In this document: positions 22,961-35,268 of the stretch, piece after piece
Layout of the letters: every line of letters starts with the position of its first letter
How positions within the stretch are numbered: the stretch's first letter is position 1
DNA from: Cryptomeria japonica
Lineage: Eukaryota > Streptophyta > Pinopsida > Cupressales > Cupressaceae
Length of the DNA stretch: 62,000 bases
Direction of reading: 5' to 3'
Assembly (NCBI RefSeq): GCF_030272615.1
Contig: NC_081412.1
Span: forward strand, 672,463,823-672,525,822
Notes under the pieces: generated by a model
Told to the model about the DNA's origin: nothing
The model's database searches: none
Seen by the model: only the letters and a program-made list of their open reading frames with translations
Program-made: the position numbers and the translations under genes

Positions 22961-23930
22961 AAAACTATTGAAGAAAATGAAGAAAATTTCCAATTACTGA
23001 GTGATGAAGAAGATCATATAGAGCCTACTGAGCCTATATTAGCCAAGTATGTCAGAAGACATCATGCACCAAGTCAGATTATAGGAGATAAGGATGATCC
23101 AGTGATGACAAGGAACAAACTGAGACAGAACACATGTTTGATATCTGAATTTGAACCAAGAATAGTGAAAGAGGCATTTAACAGTGAAAATTTGATAAAT
23201 GCTATGATAGAAGAGATTGATCAAATCAAGAAGAATGACACATGGACACTAATCCCAAGACCAAAGGACAAAAATGTAATCGGTACAAAGTGGATTTTCA
23301 TAAACAAGCTAAATGAAAAAGGAGAGGTCATTCAAAATAAAGCAAGACTAGTTTGCAAAGGTTATGCTCAAGAAGAAGGAATTGATTATGGTGAAAATTT
23401 TGCACCTATGGCTAGACTTGAAGGAGTAAGAACATTGTTGGCATATGCTGCTTTCAAAAACTTCAAGGTATATCAAATGGATGTCAAAACTGCATTTCTG
23501 AATGGAATATTAGAAGAAGTTTTTATTGAACAACCTGAAGGATTTGTTGAAGACAATAATAAAGATCAGGTATGTAAATTGAACAAAGCATTATATGTTC
23601 TGAAACAAGCACCTAGAGCATGGTATGAAAGATCTCACTCTTATTTGATTAAGATTGGTTTTATAAGGACAAGTGAGAATAGCAATATGTACATGAAGAA
23701 TGATGAAAATGGAATACTGGTCTCAACCATATTTGTTGATGATATTATATTTTGTGGAAATGACTCTCTATGTAAGAACTTTGGAAATGAAATGAGCAAA
23801 GAATTTTAGATGTCATTAATCAGTGAGAAAAAGTATTTTATAGGTTTATAGATACTGCAAATGAAAAATGAGATTTTCATTACTCAATCCAAGTACACAA
23901 AGGAAATCTTGAAGAAATTTGGAATGGAGG
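22961..23930 (+). pseudogene. Copia reverse transcriptase
   Basis: A long open stretch carries the Ty1/copia RT (RVT_2): WIFINKLNEKGEVIQNKARL, CKGYAQEEGIDYGENFAPM, VYQMDVKTAFLNG and LKQAPRAWYE. The catalytic box reads FVDDIIF (FVDD at 23732-23743) in place of the usual YVDD, and both Asp residues are kept. A stop at 23807-23809 (after NEMSKEF) and further damage before 23930 separate it from RNase H, which lies in another frame. Confidence 0.92.
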
Positions 23931-24640
23931 ATTGAAAACTAGTAGTACTCCTCTGACTATCAACTATAAACTATCAAAGAATGATGAATCTGCATCTATT
24001 GATGAGACACTTTACCAATCCATGATTGGAAAGCTACAATATGTTATTCACAATAGACTAGACATGGCACATGCAGTGGGTATAGTTGCAAGATTCTCTG
24101 TAGATCCTAAGGAAACACACATGACAACAATCAAAAGAATTTTTAGACACTTGAAAGGCATAGAGGATTATGGCTTAGTATATCAGAAAGGAAATGATTT
24201 TGATTTAAAAGTTTATACTGATGCTTATTGGGCAGGCAACATTAATGATAGAAAAAGCACAAGTGGCGGAGCTTTCTTCTTCAGAGAAAGACTAGTAAGC
24301 TGGCTTAGCAAGAAACAAGGATGTGTTTCACAGTCAACGAAAGAAGCTGAATACGTTGCTGCAGCATTGAATTGTACAAACATTGCATGGATCAAACAAT
24401 TGTTGGAAAGAATAAATGAGAAAGTCACCGAGCCAATAACTATATTCTATGACAATACTAGTGCCATTAACATTTTAAAGAATCCTGTTATGAACTCTAA
24501 GACAAAGCACATCTCTATCAAATATCATTATCTTAGAGAAGAAGCTCAAGAGAAGAAAGTGGTGTTGGAGTATGTTAGCACAAAGGAATAAATAACAGAT
24601 ATCTTTACCAAGCCACTACCAAGGGACACTTTTGAATATC
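23931..24640 (+). pseudogene. Copia RNase H
   Basis: KTSSTPLTINYKL, then LYQSMIGKLQYV, RHLKGIEDYGLVYQ, VYTDAYWAGN (catalytic Asp), RKSTSGGAFFF, SQSTKEAEYVAAA (catalytic Glu), FYDNTSAI (catalytic Asp) and KHISIKYHYLREE give the standard copia RNase H end. A stop at 24589-24591 interrupts the closing ITDIFTKPLP motif, which is still readable to about 24640. The frame differs from that of RT. Confidence 0.92.
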
Positions 24641-25100
24641 TCAGAAGTAAGTTAGGGGTCCTACTCCTATCTTCTACTCACTGACCGAGTTTGGTGAAAG
24701 CATCAATTCGATGACTCTATCGAATATCTTTTAGGAGTTGATGCTGATTTACACACTTTAGGATGTTTTCTAAAGGTGTACAGGAAATAATGCAGGATAC
24801 AATATAGGGAATAGGGATTGAAGACAATGCTTTGACTGAGACTCAATTGATACACAACAGCAGGAAATCACTTCATACAGGAAGAAATTATGTTTTAGTT
24901 CTTTACTTTTTGGCATTGTTGTCAAAGGGGGAGAATACTAATATAAGGGGGAGAAGACTGATTGAAAAGACTGAAGAAAATAGGAGAAGTCTAATGTACA
25001 GGGGAGAAATCTATTGACAGCAAGAGAGCATTTCAGCATTTCAGAATCATAGCAATCCGAATCTTTTTAAGGTCAAATCAATTGGTTTTGCCATCAATGC
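24641..25100 (+). other. Copia 3' untranslated region
   Basis: Sequence between RNase H and the polypurine tract. It includes a second purine-rich block, AAAGGGGGAGAATAC near 24925, that resembles an additional polypurine tract. Confidence 0.5.
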
Positions 25101-25113
25101 CAAAGGGGGAGAT
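25101..25113 (+). other. Polypurine tract
   Basis: CAAAGGGGGAGAT directly precedes the 3' LTR (TGTTAGCATTTGGC), the primer for plus-strand DNA synthesis. Confidence 0.9.
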
Positions 25114-26618
25114 TGTTAGCATTTGGCATTATAATAGACAATGGGAGATTGTTGGCATTTCAATAAGGATATTGAGAAGGTTATTGATGATTATGGATAT
25201 AACTGATTAAGGATGTTTACTATCTTGATATTATTATTTTGTCATTGATGTCAAGAAATTGATTTTCTAATTCAGTATGATGTTGCCATATCTTGAGAAG
25301 TATGATTTAAAGAGTATAAAGATGTCAGTAAAAGACACAGAAAGAATATGATGAATAAGGGGATGAATAAGGTATTCAATGGGCAACTATTACCGAGTCA
25401 GACAATGATAAGATCATGATGTTTAGATTGTTTTAAACATCATACATATGTTGTAAATTGTAAGGTTAATACTATACTATGTTACTGAGCAAAGAACCTA
25501 GTCGGTAAACCCTATGGTTATCGCTATCGGTTAATGAAGGCAGAATGTCTACCAAGTGAAGTTTAGTATTTACCGAGTTGTAACTGAGCTATAATAGAAT
25601 ACATTAAATGGTTACACGCATTATTTAATGAAGGAAGTTGATGAGCTAGAACTGATTAGATGATTGGTATGTCGTGCATGAAGTTTGTTAATGAATCTAT
25701 GGCAAAGGAAAATCGACATGAAGATCTATAGCTCAGATTGAACCGCAATACCCTAGCACAAGTTCCAAGAAATGTATACAAGTTCCTAGGTGGGGTAAAA
25801 CATTTTCAAATCGAAGGATACTTTGAACCTGGTCAAAGTTTGAAGATCTGATAGCTATGATTGATCATGGGAAATGTGATCAAGGAGATTAAGTGGTTGG
25901 CTAATTGTTTATTTATAGGGAACTATTGATAAACGATGTATGTGGACAAATGTATGCACAGGGATGCTACATAGTGATTACTGAGCATAGAAGCTTGAAG
26001 ACCTGTTTGAATAATAGAGTATAGAAGCCCAGTAGATGGACAAGATTAGTTCTATGTCTAGATTGTATTGAGCAAATAAGAATCTGCTTTAGCATTTTAG
26101 ATGTAAGTTGCAGATAGATTTTGTTTACTGTTATTTTGTTAAAGTGACAAAAAATCTCTTAATTGAGTGCACTTAACAGTCTTATTTGTACAACCCTCTA
26201 GCAAGGTGACATTCTGATTGAGTGTTTGAAATCCTTTAATAAGGTGAAGATCCTAATAGATCCAAGGGAAATCACTTAACCGGGTCACATCTAGCAATGT
26301 GTTTGTAATCTTTAACAGGATTTGCTTTTAACCAAGCATACTCTAGAAGAGTATATTTCTTAGTGGGTGCGAAATCCCACAGTGGTTTTTCCCTATTTGG
26401 GTTTCCATGTTAAATCTAGTGTTATGAGGTTTATGATGTTTATATGCTTTTGAGTTTGCATGTTTAGCAATTTTGGTTATATTACTGAAGTATATGTTAC
26501 CAAGGTTGAATCTAACGTTTTTATGGAAGATTAAGTTTGTATGATTCACCCCCCCCCCCCCCCTCTCTCATCTTGTTGGCTATTGGATCTGTACTTACAT
26601 TAAGTATCAGAACTATCA
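25114..26618 (+). repeat. 3' LTR of the full-length copia element
   Basis: It starts TGTTAGCATTTGGCATTATA (intact TG) and ends AACTATCA next to CTAGC. Aligned by eye with 18924-20439. A C-run near 26549-26563 is longer than in the 5' copy. Confidence 0.95.
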
Positions 26619-26623
26619 CTAGC
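26619..26623. repeat. Target-site duplication CTAGC (right)
   Basis: Exact match to 18919-18923, directly after the 3' LTR. Confidence 0.9.
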
Positions 26624-26945
26624 ATAAATTGATTCCTTCCAAATGAAATTCACTAGATAATTATCCCCAATTATAAAATATGGTATATAATAAGGCTCCA
26701 ATAAAGAAAAGCTTTTCTAATAGAGCCCATGTGATACTATGCACTCGAGTCAAGAAACCTCTACTATGAAGAATGTGTAATAGAAACATGTGAAATTGCT
26801 TTCCTCTTATATTATTTAGGAGTAGAGGATTTCTAAGAAAAAAAAAAGGTAGATTACTAATTTTATTTTTGAGAAGATCTTTCAGCTCGTAAATATATTT
26901 CTTGCGACAAGAATGTTCCTCATGACTAGGTTTCTCATAGTAGCT
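26624..26945 (-). pseudogene. Older Ty1/copia relic, 5' part (zinc knuckle to protease)
   Basis: The minus strand from about 26945 shows a decayed zinc knuckle, CSYYEKPSHEEHSC (CX2CX4HX4C with the second Cys now Tyr), followed by RKKYIYELKD. Then comes a protease-like FLDSSA..YHMGSIR (Asp kept, Gly of DSG changed to Ser; about 26760), then a frame change and LLEPYYIPYFIIGDN, FIWKESIYA up to the insertion point. It continues in frame at 18918 once the younger element is removed. Earlier gag sequence may extend beyond 26945 but I could not read it. Confidence 0.6.
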
Positions 26946-29900
26946 ACAACTTGACCTTTTTCTTCATTGGATATTTCCCTTTTTAAGAAAAGGATTTGAA
27001 GTCTATTTTTGGGGTAGGTGATAATTATCCATGTTCTTTCATGAATTCTTAAAATTCTTTTGTTTCTTGTTAATTTTACTTATTTCTTTTTGTCCCTTTG
27101 ATTGAAAAAAGCAATAAAGCCTAAGATTGAGAAGGGTTAGGGAGACTCATTGAAAGAATCTTCTCTGGTTCGTGCATAAAAAAATCGTAAAAAAAAAGAA
27201 AAATAAGGTGTTGTGTATGTTGATATTATAGTCAACCAATGACTATTAAAGATAGAAATAAAAGCTACATATTTAGATCCAAGTTTGTGGAAAACACTAA
27301 AGAAAAGTTGAACATCCTTTTTATTAATGCCACATGATTTACATTAGTCTCTTAAGGACCATCCAACTTTGTTACATAATCGTAGATCTTGAAAAAAGGA
27401 TTATGATCAAGACTCATTAATTTTTTCTTAATTTGACAACCCCTAACTTTAATTTATACATCCTTCAATTTAGAAGATAATATCAAGATAAATTAACCTT
27501 CTAAGATAATTAACTGCTTTTGTATGTTTCGTTATTCATATAATTTTTTCTTATCTTAGGTGGGTTCAATTACCTTTTTCTCTATTATATAAGGTGTTCC
27601 ATGTATTTTGATCCCATGTAAGGTGATTGTATGGTGCTAACAACAAAAAATTAAGGGGACCCATTTTAAAAGAAAAGAGAGTATAAGTAGGAAGAGAGGA
27701 ACATCACAAGAAGAACAAAAGTTCTCTTAATTCATTAAATCAAATAACCCCCTAATAAAAATTATTTTCCACTTTATATTTAGCACTCTTAGAATTTCCA
27801 CTAGCAAGAGACACTAACTATACTTGATTTCAATTCTTTGACAATTTCTCAAGGAATGAGAATATGTTTAAAGTACAATTTTGGTATAATAGAAAGTGAA
27901 ATACATAGCACCACTATGATGTAGAAAAAAAGTCATGCACTTTAAAAAGAATCACCTCAGTTGGAGATCAAATGGAAAAGTTTTACAACTTTGAAGTTTT
28001 CAAAATTATGAATCATGCAATTCACTTGAGAGAATCTATGAAATCTATAAAATTAATGCACCAAAAATTTGAAATCATTTGCACCAATACCTAGAGCATG
28101 AAAAATTAGCCCAAATAAAAAAATTGCACAAAAATCAAAGGTCAAAAGCCTAAGATAGGCAAGGTCAAAGTTGGTCTTTAAAAACCAACCTATTTCCTTT
28201 CACCAAATTTAGCAAAATTGTTGTCAAATATTGAAAATTTGCCAAAATGGGTGCCCACCAAATGATTTAGAATGTCACAAAAAATAGAGAACCATCAGTT
28301 AAATGTTGATGTTCATGAAATATGGTGAACCCACCAAAAAGGCCATTAAATGTGACAGGGATGCCAAAAGATGAATAGAGGTTTAGGTAGTATTCAGATT
28401 ATTTAAAACAAATTTTTAAAATATTAAAAATAAAATTAATTTCATTGGGGGTTGAAGCGTCCAACCCATCCCACATAAGGGAAACACCCTACAAAAAATT
28501 CAAGTGCAAATTAAAGTGAAATTGAGCTCAATGAGAACCCATGTATCCTTATCAATAGATATGTTACTAGGGTCTATGGTTGAGCATCAGACAAGTACCT
28601 TATAACAACATTTGTATTTGTTTTTTCATTAAAAAGCATTGCAGCATTTATAAATTTCTAAATATTTTAAAAAATAACTTTTCAGAAAAAATTAACTCTT
28701 ATTTCATAAAATAATACTACACTTTAGAAAAAAATGCACACATATGTGTGTTCTAGGATCGTATGACTCCTTTAGCAAAAAAAAATTCTTTTTTTATTAA
28801 CTTGTCTAAAAGCGATAACTTGACTATTAATTTTTAGGTTTTTAAGTTTCCAAGCATGATTGTATAATCAAATTTGATGCAAAATGCTCCAAAATGGTAG
28901 TTCTTTACTAGATCTTGCTACAAATCTCCCTCCTCAAATTGTTACAAATCTAACCTCTAATGTTTGTTTTAAATGATTAAAAAGGCAAAAATGACTTCCT
29001 CAACTTATTTGGATGAACAATGATGAGGTTATAATTTCTTCAAGAAGCTTTATTAGACCTACAACTAGAAATTAAAACTATGAACCCTCCTAAAAATTTT
29101 CTCCATACATTTTTTATTGTTTAGATCAACCAACAATGCAAGAGAAGAGAATACTCACATTCTTTGAAAAATAACATCTCTACACTCCTAGAATAACTAA
29201 AATATTACTACTCTAGAACTCACAATGGCTTTGCTATCATTTAAGATTTGGCTAAAAAGAAACCCAATAATGCAAATGAATGGAGGAAAATAAAGATAGA
29301 AATTAGAAATGAGAAAAAATAAATAAATATTTTACTCAAGAGAATGCTCATATAAGAGCAAGACATGGGTATATATAAGATATTCCACCCAAGAGACTAA
29401 AAGCATAACCAATGTGGGATAATGAAAAATTTCTTATGTAAACCTAATATAGTATCACATAAGCAATATGGGATAATGAAAAATTTCTTATGTAAACCTA
29501 ATATAGTGTGGAAAGAACCTAAATGGATAACTAGCTAGGAAATGAACTAGTTAGAGAAAGTACTAGGTTCACACTAACATCACATAACACAAAATATCCA
29601 TACAACCCACTTAGCCATGGTAAAAAGATTGAAAGTGTTAATAACTTCTTTTCATAATTGCACTCCTCGCAGTGGTCATGGTTGAATTTATTTACATTTC
29701 TTTGTGGTGTAAAATTTAATTAAGAGATTCACTTAATTCCACTATGCAAACATGTTTCAAACTATTTAGAAAGTCATTCTAGACCTAAGCTTGCTCATTT
29801 TTCTTGGTGTATCGTTGGAAAGGCTTAGCATCTGGGACACAATTGGTTCATCATGGGATTTCAAATCCCAAACAACCCATTTTTATGGACCACAAGTGAC

Positions 29901-30789
29901 CATTAAACACATTTAAAAATAAATAAAAATCATGATCTCAATATCCTTGCATTTTGATTGGTAATCTCTACAAACCGCATTTCCTTGGCACATTATGTGC
30001 CTAGGAAATTGGCCCCAATTTTTGGCAAATTTAACCTAAAATTGGCATATTTTTCAATTGAAAATATTGTTCTTGATTTCAAAAGGTAGAAAATTAAATC
30101 TTATTTTAAGTGTTAATATTAATCAACACTTCTTTTTGTATATCAAGTCAATTATCATTTTTAATGTTCTTTAATAAATTCAAGTTTGGATTAGAAAGGT
30201 GATACATAATTAATATTTCTTAACATTGTTATGATGCTTCATTCAATATTGCAAGAGTTCCCTCAAGATTAGCTCCTAGAGCTCATTCATTGAGGGCGAG
30301 GGCCCTCAGAAGAGGCCATAATGTTAGTTCATGCGGAGAAGAGGTCATAACGTTAGTTCATGTGGATTTTGCCTCCTAAGTCATTCACTCTTCCTTGGCA
30401 TCTTTTCACCATCGATGGTGGCTCCTCTTTAATAGGAAAAAAAGAGTGCTTAGCACATATAATTTCACCTTGTCACAAGGTTTTAGATACTCAATTTCTA
30501 GACCAATAACCTACTAAAACATTACACTAATTGAAAATAATCTTAAATAATTATAAGTAAAAACTAGAAATATAAATATGATGATAAAAGTCTCTTTTAA
30601 TTTTAAATTTCATTACTTTGACTATATTTTTTCTTTTAACAATGTAATTATAATGGCATTCTATTATTTTTATCTTTTATTATTTTATAACTTTTCATTC
30701 ATGACATTAGTATTTCCGTGCATTGAATATGGTCTCAACACCATCTAGATGCTGAATATGAAAACGTTAATTGCAAATAGAATTAGGGT
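26946..30789. other. Long AT-rich stretch, no gene recognised
   Basis: 3.8 kb with poly(A)/poly(T) runs and no sustained coding. Contains a 54-bp two-copy tandem (GGGATAATGAAAAATTTC at 29416 and 29470) and a 29-bp two-copy tandem (GAAGAGG at 30309 and 30338). The left part may hold more of the older copia relic. Confidence 0.4.
29411..29515. repeat. 54-bp tandem duplication
   Basis: GGGATAATGAAAAATTTC...CCTAATATAGT occurs at 29416 and again at 29470 with almost no change. Confidence 0.8.
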
Positions 30790-31736
30790 ATAGGGGAGAG
30801 GGACCAGTAGTCGTTAGGGCTAACTTCGAAAACATGTAGCTGTCACATGGAATATCGTAAGACCTCCATTTTTTTTAGAAATGTAATATGGACACTTAAC
30901 TATCTACAAATAAGGTTTGAAGGCGTGACTCATCAGGTAAGTCGTCAAAATAACACGTCTAGTGCAAAGTGTCAAAAAAATGACTTTTTAAAGATTCGAC
31001 CAAAACTTAATCTAAAAATCCCTAGTTGTTGAATAAAAAAAATATCATTTGTAATTAATATAATATTGTATTTTTATGTAAAATATAACTTATATGAAAC
31101 TTAAGTGGACCAAATGCCTATTAGTAATCATAAATGCGTGTTATCTCTAACCTTTATATCCAACACCAAAGGACCAATAGTTGAACACAAAACAACATAT
31201 TATGATATAAAATAAAACTTATATGAACACAAAAGGACCAATTGTTGAACACTTAAATCTTTGGACAATCCCTCACATTTCATGGAGAAAAACAAGGTAT
31301 TTATTGTGTTCACCTTTTATATTTGTGATAAGACAAATTACTAATATGAAATACTCCAATGCATATACATTGCTACCCCAATAGTTGTACACATAAGAAT
31401 AATATTTTTACACTATGATAACAATACTTGTTTAAGTGAGTATCTTATTTTATAAATGACACACTTATAGTGGATAGCTATGATATTTTATTTGAAACAA
31501 AAAATATCTATTTCACTTGTTAATTAGTGTATTTATGCCTTTTTTATAAAACATTTATAGGTTCTCTTATGTTCAAGTATTGGTCCATTTTGATCAACAT
31601 TTGGCAATTTTTTTATTTACATGTGAATTATTTGTTTACATTATATAGTATAAATATGTGGCAAGACTGGATATTATATGCACAATTGCTATAACGACTA
31701 TTGGATCCCATACAACTACTGGTCCCTCTCCCCTAT
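30790..31736. mobile_element. Non-autonomous DNA transposon with 22-bp perfect terminal inverted repeats
   Basis: ATAGGGGAGAGGGACCAGTAGT at 30790-30811 is the exact reverse complement of 31715-31736, and similarity continues inward with mismatches (GTCGTTAGGG against GTTGTATGGG). The outermost bases leave a TA at each end, so a TA target duplication with GGGGAGAG termini is the simplest reading. The 947-bp interior is AT-rich, codes for no recognisable transposase and repeats a short core related to the terminus (GGACCAATAGTTGAACAC near 31170 and a variant near 31237). A short plus-strand open frame (30847-31032) has no known motif. The superfamily is unassigned; a TA target suggests a mariner/Stowaway-like mover. 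Confidence 0.75.
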
Positions 31737-31989
31737 TGTGTTCTTAATAGGTAAGCTGACTATTCCTAGATGCCTGTGCATCTAGACATTTGAGTATATT
31801 GTGTTCTTAATTTTTAATTAATAATACAGTCAAATTGCCTACATTTAACCTGGCTTCACCGCCACGGAAGTTTTCCATACCTAGGATTTTTTTTCTTATG
31901 CCTTTCCCCCTTTTCAGTGCATAAACTCGATGCCCCGGTTCTCAAGAAATTGGGTTTGTACGAAATTGTTTTGTTGAATAAGTGATAAG

Positions 31990-32061
31990 ATGGCATCAGA
32001 ATTCTCCAGCAGCACCAGACATCATAGGTTAAAGGAAGATAGAAATGATGTTACCAAAGGT
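31990..32061 (+). other. Possible isolated first exon (weak)
   Basis: ATG at 31990 opens MASEFSSSTRHHRLKEDRND and ends at AAAG followed by GTACGTAAG, a good splice donor. Such Ser-rich starts occur in plant TIR-NBS genes, but no second exon is visible downstream. Chance is a real alternative. Confidence 0.2.
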
Positions 32062-33335
32062 ACGTAAGAAATAGTTTTGATGCAAAAAAAACGTGTTCTT
32101 TCTATGTGCCTTTTTCAGTATCCTTTACAAGCTCTATTAATTGTAATAGAGGAGAAGTAGATTACATTTTTACTGGGTTCTTGTTAAAGATGGATCTATT
32201 GACAATCAAATGATAAAATTAAACGCATCATCTCTCTGTTATATTTTCAGACAACTATGGTGAAGGAAATGAGATTTCTTTAGTTTTCTATATTATTTGA
32301 GCTCTAAAAAATTTAAAAACTAGCGCTTGCACCTTCCAGGTGCAATGTGTAACGCCGATAGGAATTTGTCTTTTTGCTGGTTTCCATGGGTGACGTCATT
32401 TTCTTTGGTTTTTTTATTTAAGATCTTAATGTACCTGTAAATGCTTGTCCAATGTGCCTGACATTATCAAACTCGATTGTTCCATCAGAACCCTCTTGCA
32501 ATAGAAAGTGTTAAGTGCAGAATGAAAGCATAAAACATTAGTAATAATAAGCAACAGACCAGCATAAAGGTAACATATCAAGGAACCTTCTTGATACAAA
32601 AAGTGTTTTAAGTGCAGATTGACAAACACAGCAAGAAGCAGGCACATGTTTCTTTTATCATCCACAACATCAAATACACGAGGTTTCATTCATAATAGGG
32701 AAAATGAAGAAGCCAAAACACAGGAAACAGGAAACAGAAAAATAATGTGGCTGGTGCACTTTACACTTCCGAATCCAAAACATTTAGATGGCAAAAACCA
32801 TTTCAATGGTCCTTAACTATTACACATAACTCAACATACTTCACTTCCTATTATTCATAAATATCCACTAAATCGCTTGACAAATCTATTTCCATACCCA
32901 ATGCACGGGTATAATGTGGAGATTGGGTATCTTTTCGCTCATTTTGTCACCACAAAGGGTTCATTAACTGACAGATTAAAAAAACACATATATTAGGTAA
33001 ATGCAATCAAAATCAAATGAAAGTCCGCATGTGATGGAAAAAAGATAAAAGAATTATCGGACAAGGCTACTAGAATTATTTATACCACTAATGAGAATTA
33101 TGTAGTTGACTCCCTTAGCTTTCAGTTTCTTGGATTCAAACTTCCTTAAGCCACCTATCGAATCTGACCATGATATACATTGGAACGTCGGGTGTACTAA
33201 CACCGCCAATGGTGGTTATGAAATAAGGTAACATCCCCTTCAATATGCTTGGCATTTGCTTATACGAGCATGGAGACTTGAGTATGAAAATCGTTACCAA
33301 CATGTCTTCATAGATTAAAATAGAATACTTTGATG

Positions 33336-33398
33336 TATGTGTTTGTGTGTGTATATGGATATGTATGTATGTATGTAGATGTATGTACACACACATGG
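33336..33398. repeat. GT/GTAT microsatellite
   Basis: GTGTTTGTGTGTGTATATGG followed by several GTAT units and ACACACAC. Low-complexity repeat, likely variable in length. Confidence 0.85.
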
Positions 33399-33696
33399 TT
33401 GTTTTGTTGAGTCTTTTGTTTGAGTCTTGAATGCATTGCAAAGGGGTTTAGGGCAGGGATCCTCCTTTAGGAAGCACCCACATTGAAAGACTAAAAAAGG
33501 CATGTTACAGATTAGTAGAAGCATTCATGGTGCATGTCATGGAGAGGAAGGTTTTTCTGAGTGATGCCTGATTTTTCTCAACATGGGAAGCTTTTCCAAG
33601 TTGAAGTCTTGTGGTGGCAACCTCTTAATATTCCAGGTATGCTCTGTTTTTTGGGAGCCTTTGACAGATAGGCATAGGCCTCATGAATGCTCATCG

Positions 33697-33739
33697 TTGG
33701 AGGTATTTGCATTATAGTTGGAGGTATTTGCATTATAGT
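33697..33739. repeat. 21-bp tandem duplication
   Basis: TTGGAGGTATTTGCATTATAG occurs at 33697 and 33718. Confidence 0.9.
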
Positions 33740-34383
33740 ATATGTAAATTTATTTCCAAGGGGCCTGCATGTATTTAGTTTCTTCTCTTTCAAAGGGAAG
33801 AAAGAGCATGACTATAGTAGAGATTGTATCTCCTAAAACAAAAAACTTCAAAAGAACAGAGCCACACCACATCAGTACTTGCCGATATCATTCATACTGG
33901 GGTGAAAAAGGATTTAGAGGGTTTGTGGTTGTTGGTCAATATTACTTGGTATTGTGATCTCGCTGATCTGAAGTGTCGTACCATCCTACAACAGTTTGAA
34001 GAGAAGTCATACACTTTGTGGGGCAATTTGTCATTGTTTGTTGCTATGATCTTCATTTTTAGTCACCATTTGAGGCTCCAACATTTGGTGGATAGTTCAT
34101 TGTATGTTTTTCAACCCTAACCATGGCCTTGCAATATCATTTATTGCCATTTGGAATGTTGCAGCCTGATTGCCAACTATATAGGCTTATGTCATTGCTG
34201 GGGCAATGTACTTTTTGAATTACAAAGTTCCTCTATTCGTTCGATTGGACTGCATCTAAAGGAAAGATATGCAAAGTGGAAGTTGAGGATTTCGGTTGAG
34301 GTATTTTCATAATGAAACTGCACTGAATTGTTTTTTCTAACCTTGCTGAAGACATTTACTATAAAAGCAACAGAGTTGCATAC

Positions 34384-34436
34384 CAAAGATAAACATGTAA
34401 TGCAAATCAGATCAAAGATAAACATGTAATGCAAAT
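34384..34436. repeat. 29-bp tandem duplication
   Basis: CAAAGATAAACATGTAATGC occurs at 34384 and 34413. Confidence 0.85.
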
Positions 34437-34794
34437 GTTTTAAATCAAGCAAAGGGATAATAATGTTGCTCTAAAATATTTTCACTCAGAGTTAAATATT
34501 CTCACATAAGATGTTGAGTAGATGTGAAAGTGTAAAGGATAATCAATTGCAAGTAAAGAGGACAAGGGATTTTTTTAAACAAGGGAATCATTTTTTTATT
34601 ATGTGAAATCAAATGCTACAATAAAATGTATTTATCATCAAATAGATTTTGTTTTCATGGGAATGATAATGCAAGGTAGAGGAAAGGGACATATTTCAGC
34701 TGCAAGTAAAAATCAAAGGCAAATCAAAGGCAAATAAAGAAAAAACGAAAATGTTGGAGCTTTCTCCAAACTGCCAGGTGTGTATGTTACACAC

Positions 34795-34852
34795 AGGAGA
34801 GAAGGACAACAAATTTTAGTTACAGGAGAGAAGGACAACAAATTTTAGTTAA
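34795..34852. repeat. 29-bp tandem duplication
   Basis: CAGGAGAGAAGGACAACAAA occurs at 34795 and 34824, and the full 29-bp unit is identical. Confidence 0.9.
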
Positions 34853-35225
34853 AAAAAGAAGAAATGTAGATTGAGGGCAAAGGAGAGAAATAAAGTGAAA
34901 ATTACAGATTCACCACATGAGGCCAAGTGCCTTCTTCACATCAAAATTAAGGTATCTTCCTTTTCTTTTATTCTTATATATAGAGAGATAGATAGATAGA
35001 GATGAGAGATGAATAAATAATGAGAGATAGAGATAAGATATACAAATGGAAAGAATAAAAGAGGTAGGTAGAGGGAGATTAATAGAGAGGAATGTCCAAC
35101 AAGAAGAAAGACTGAGTAAAACATGTAAATTCCACAAGAGTCTTGAGTAGTCTTTATTAGTACTAAGATTGGAAGACAGATTCAGATTAATAACGATATG
35201 GATATCACTTGAACTCTACTTGAGA

Positions 35226-35268
35226 GTTGATATTTGGGCATCTCTGAGTTGATATTTGGGCATCTCTC
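35226..35268. repeat. 22-bp tandem duplication
   Basis: GTTGATATTTGGGCATCTCT occurs at 35226 and 35248. Confidence 0.9.

Larger units (their letters stand above)
18924..26618 (+). mobile_element. Full-length, coding-defective Ty1/copia element
   Basis: A 7695-bp element with two LTRs (18924-20439 and 25114-26618), a tRNA-Met-type primer-binding site, gag, protease, integrase, RT and RNase H in copia order, a polypurine tract and matching CTAGC duplications. LTRs differ by scattered substitutions and a few small indels. The 3' copy lacks an ~11-bp piece near 25580 and an ~15-bp piece near 26235 and has an extra 14 bp near 25945. The insertion is therefore neither very young nor ancient. Several stops and frameshifts in gag-pol mean it could move only with proteins from relatives. 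The family is shared with the 6.4-9.2 kb fragment. Confidence 0.95.

Noticed and set aside
31990-32061. First exon of an intact resistance gene
   Set aside because: Only the first exon-like stretch and a donor site are visible. No TIR, NBS or LRR follows on the same strand within 10 kb.
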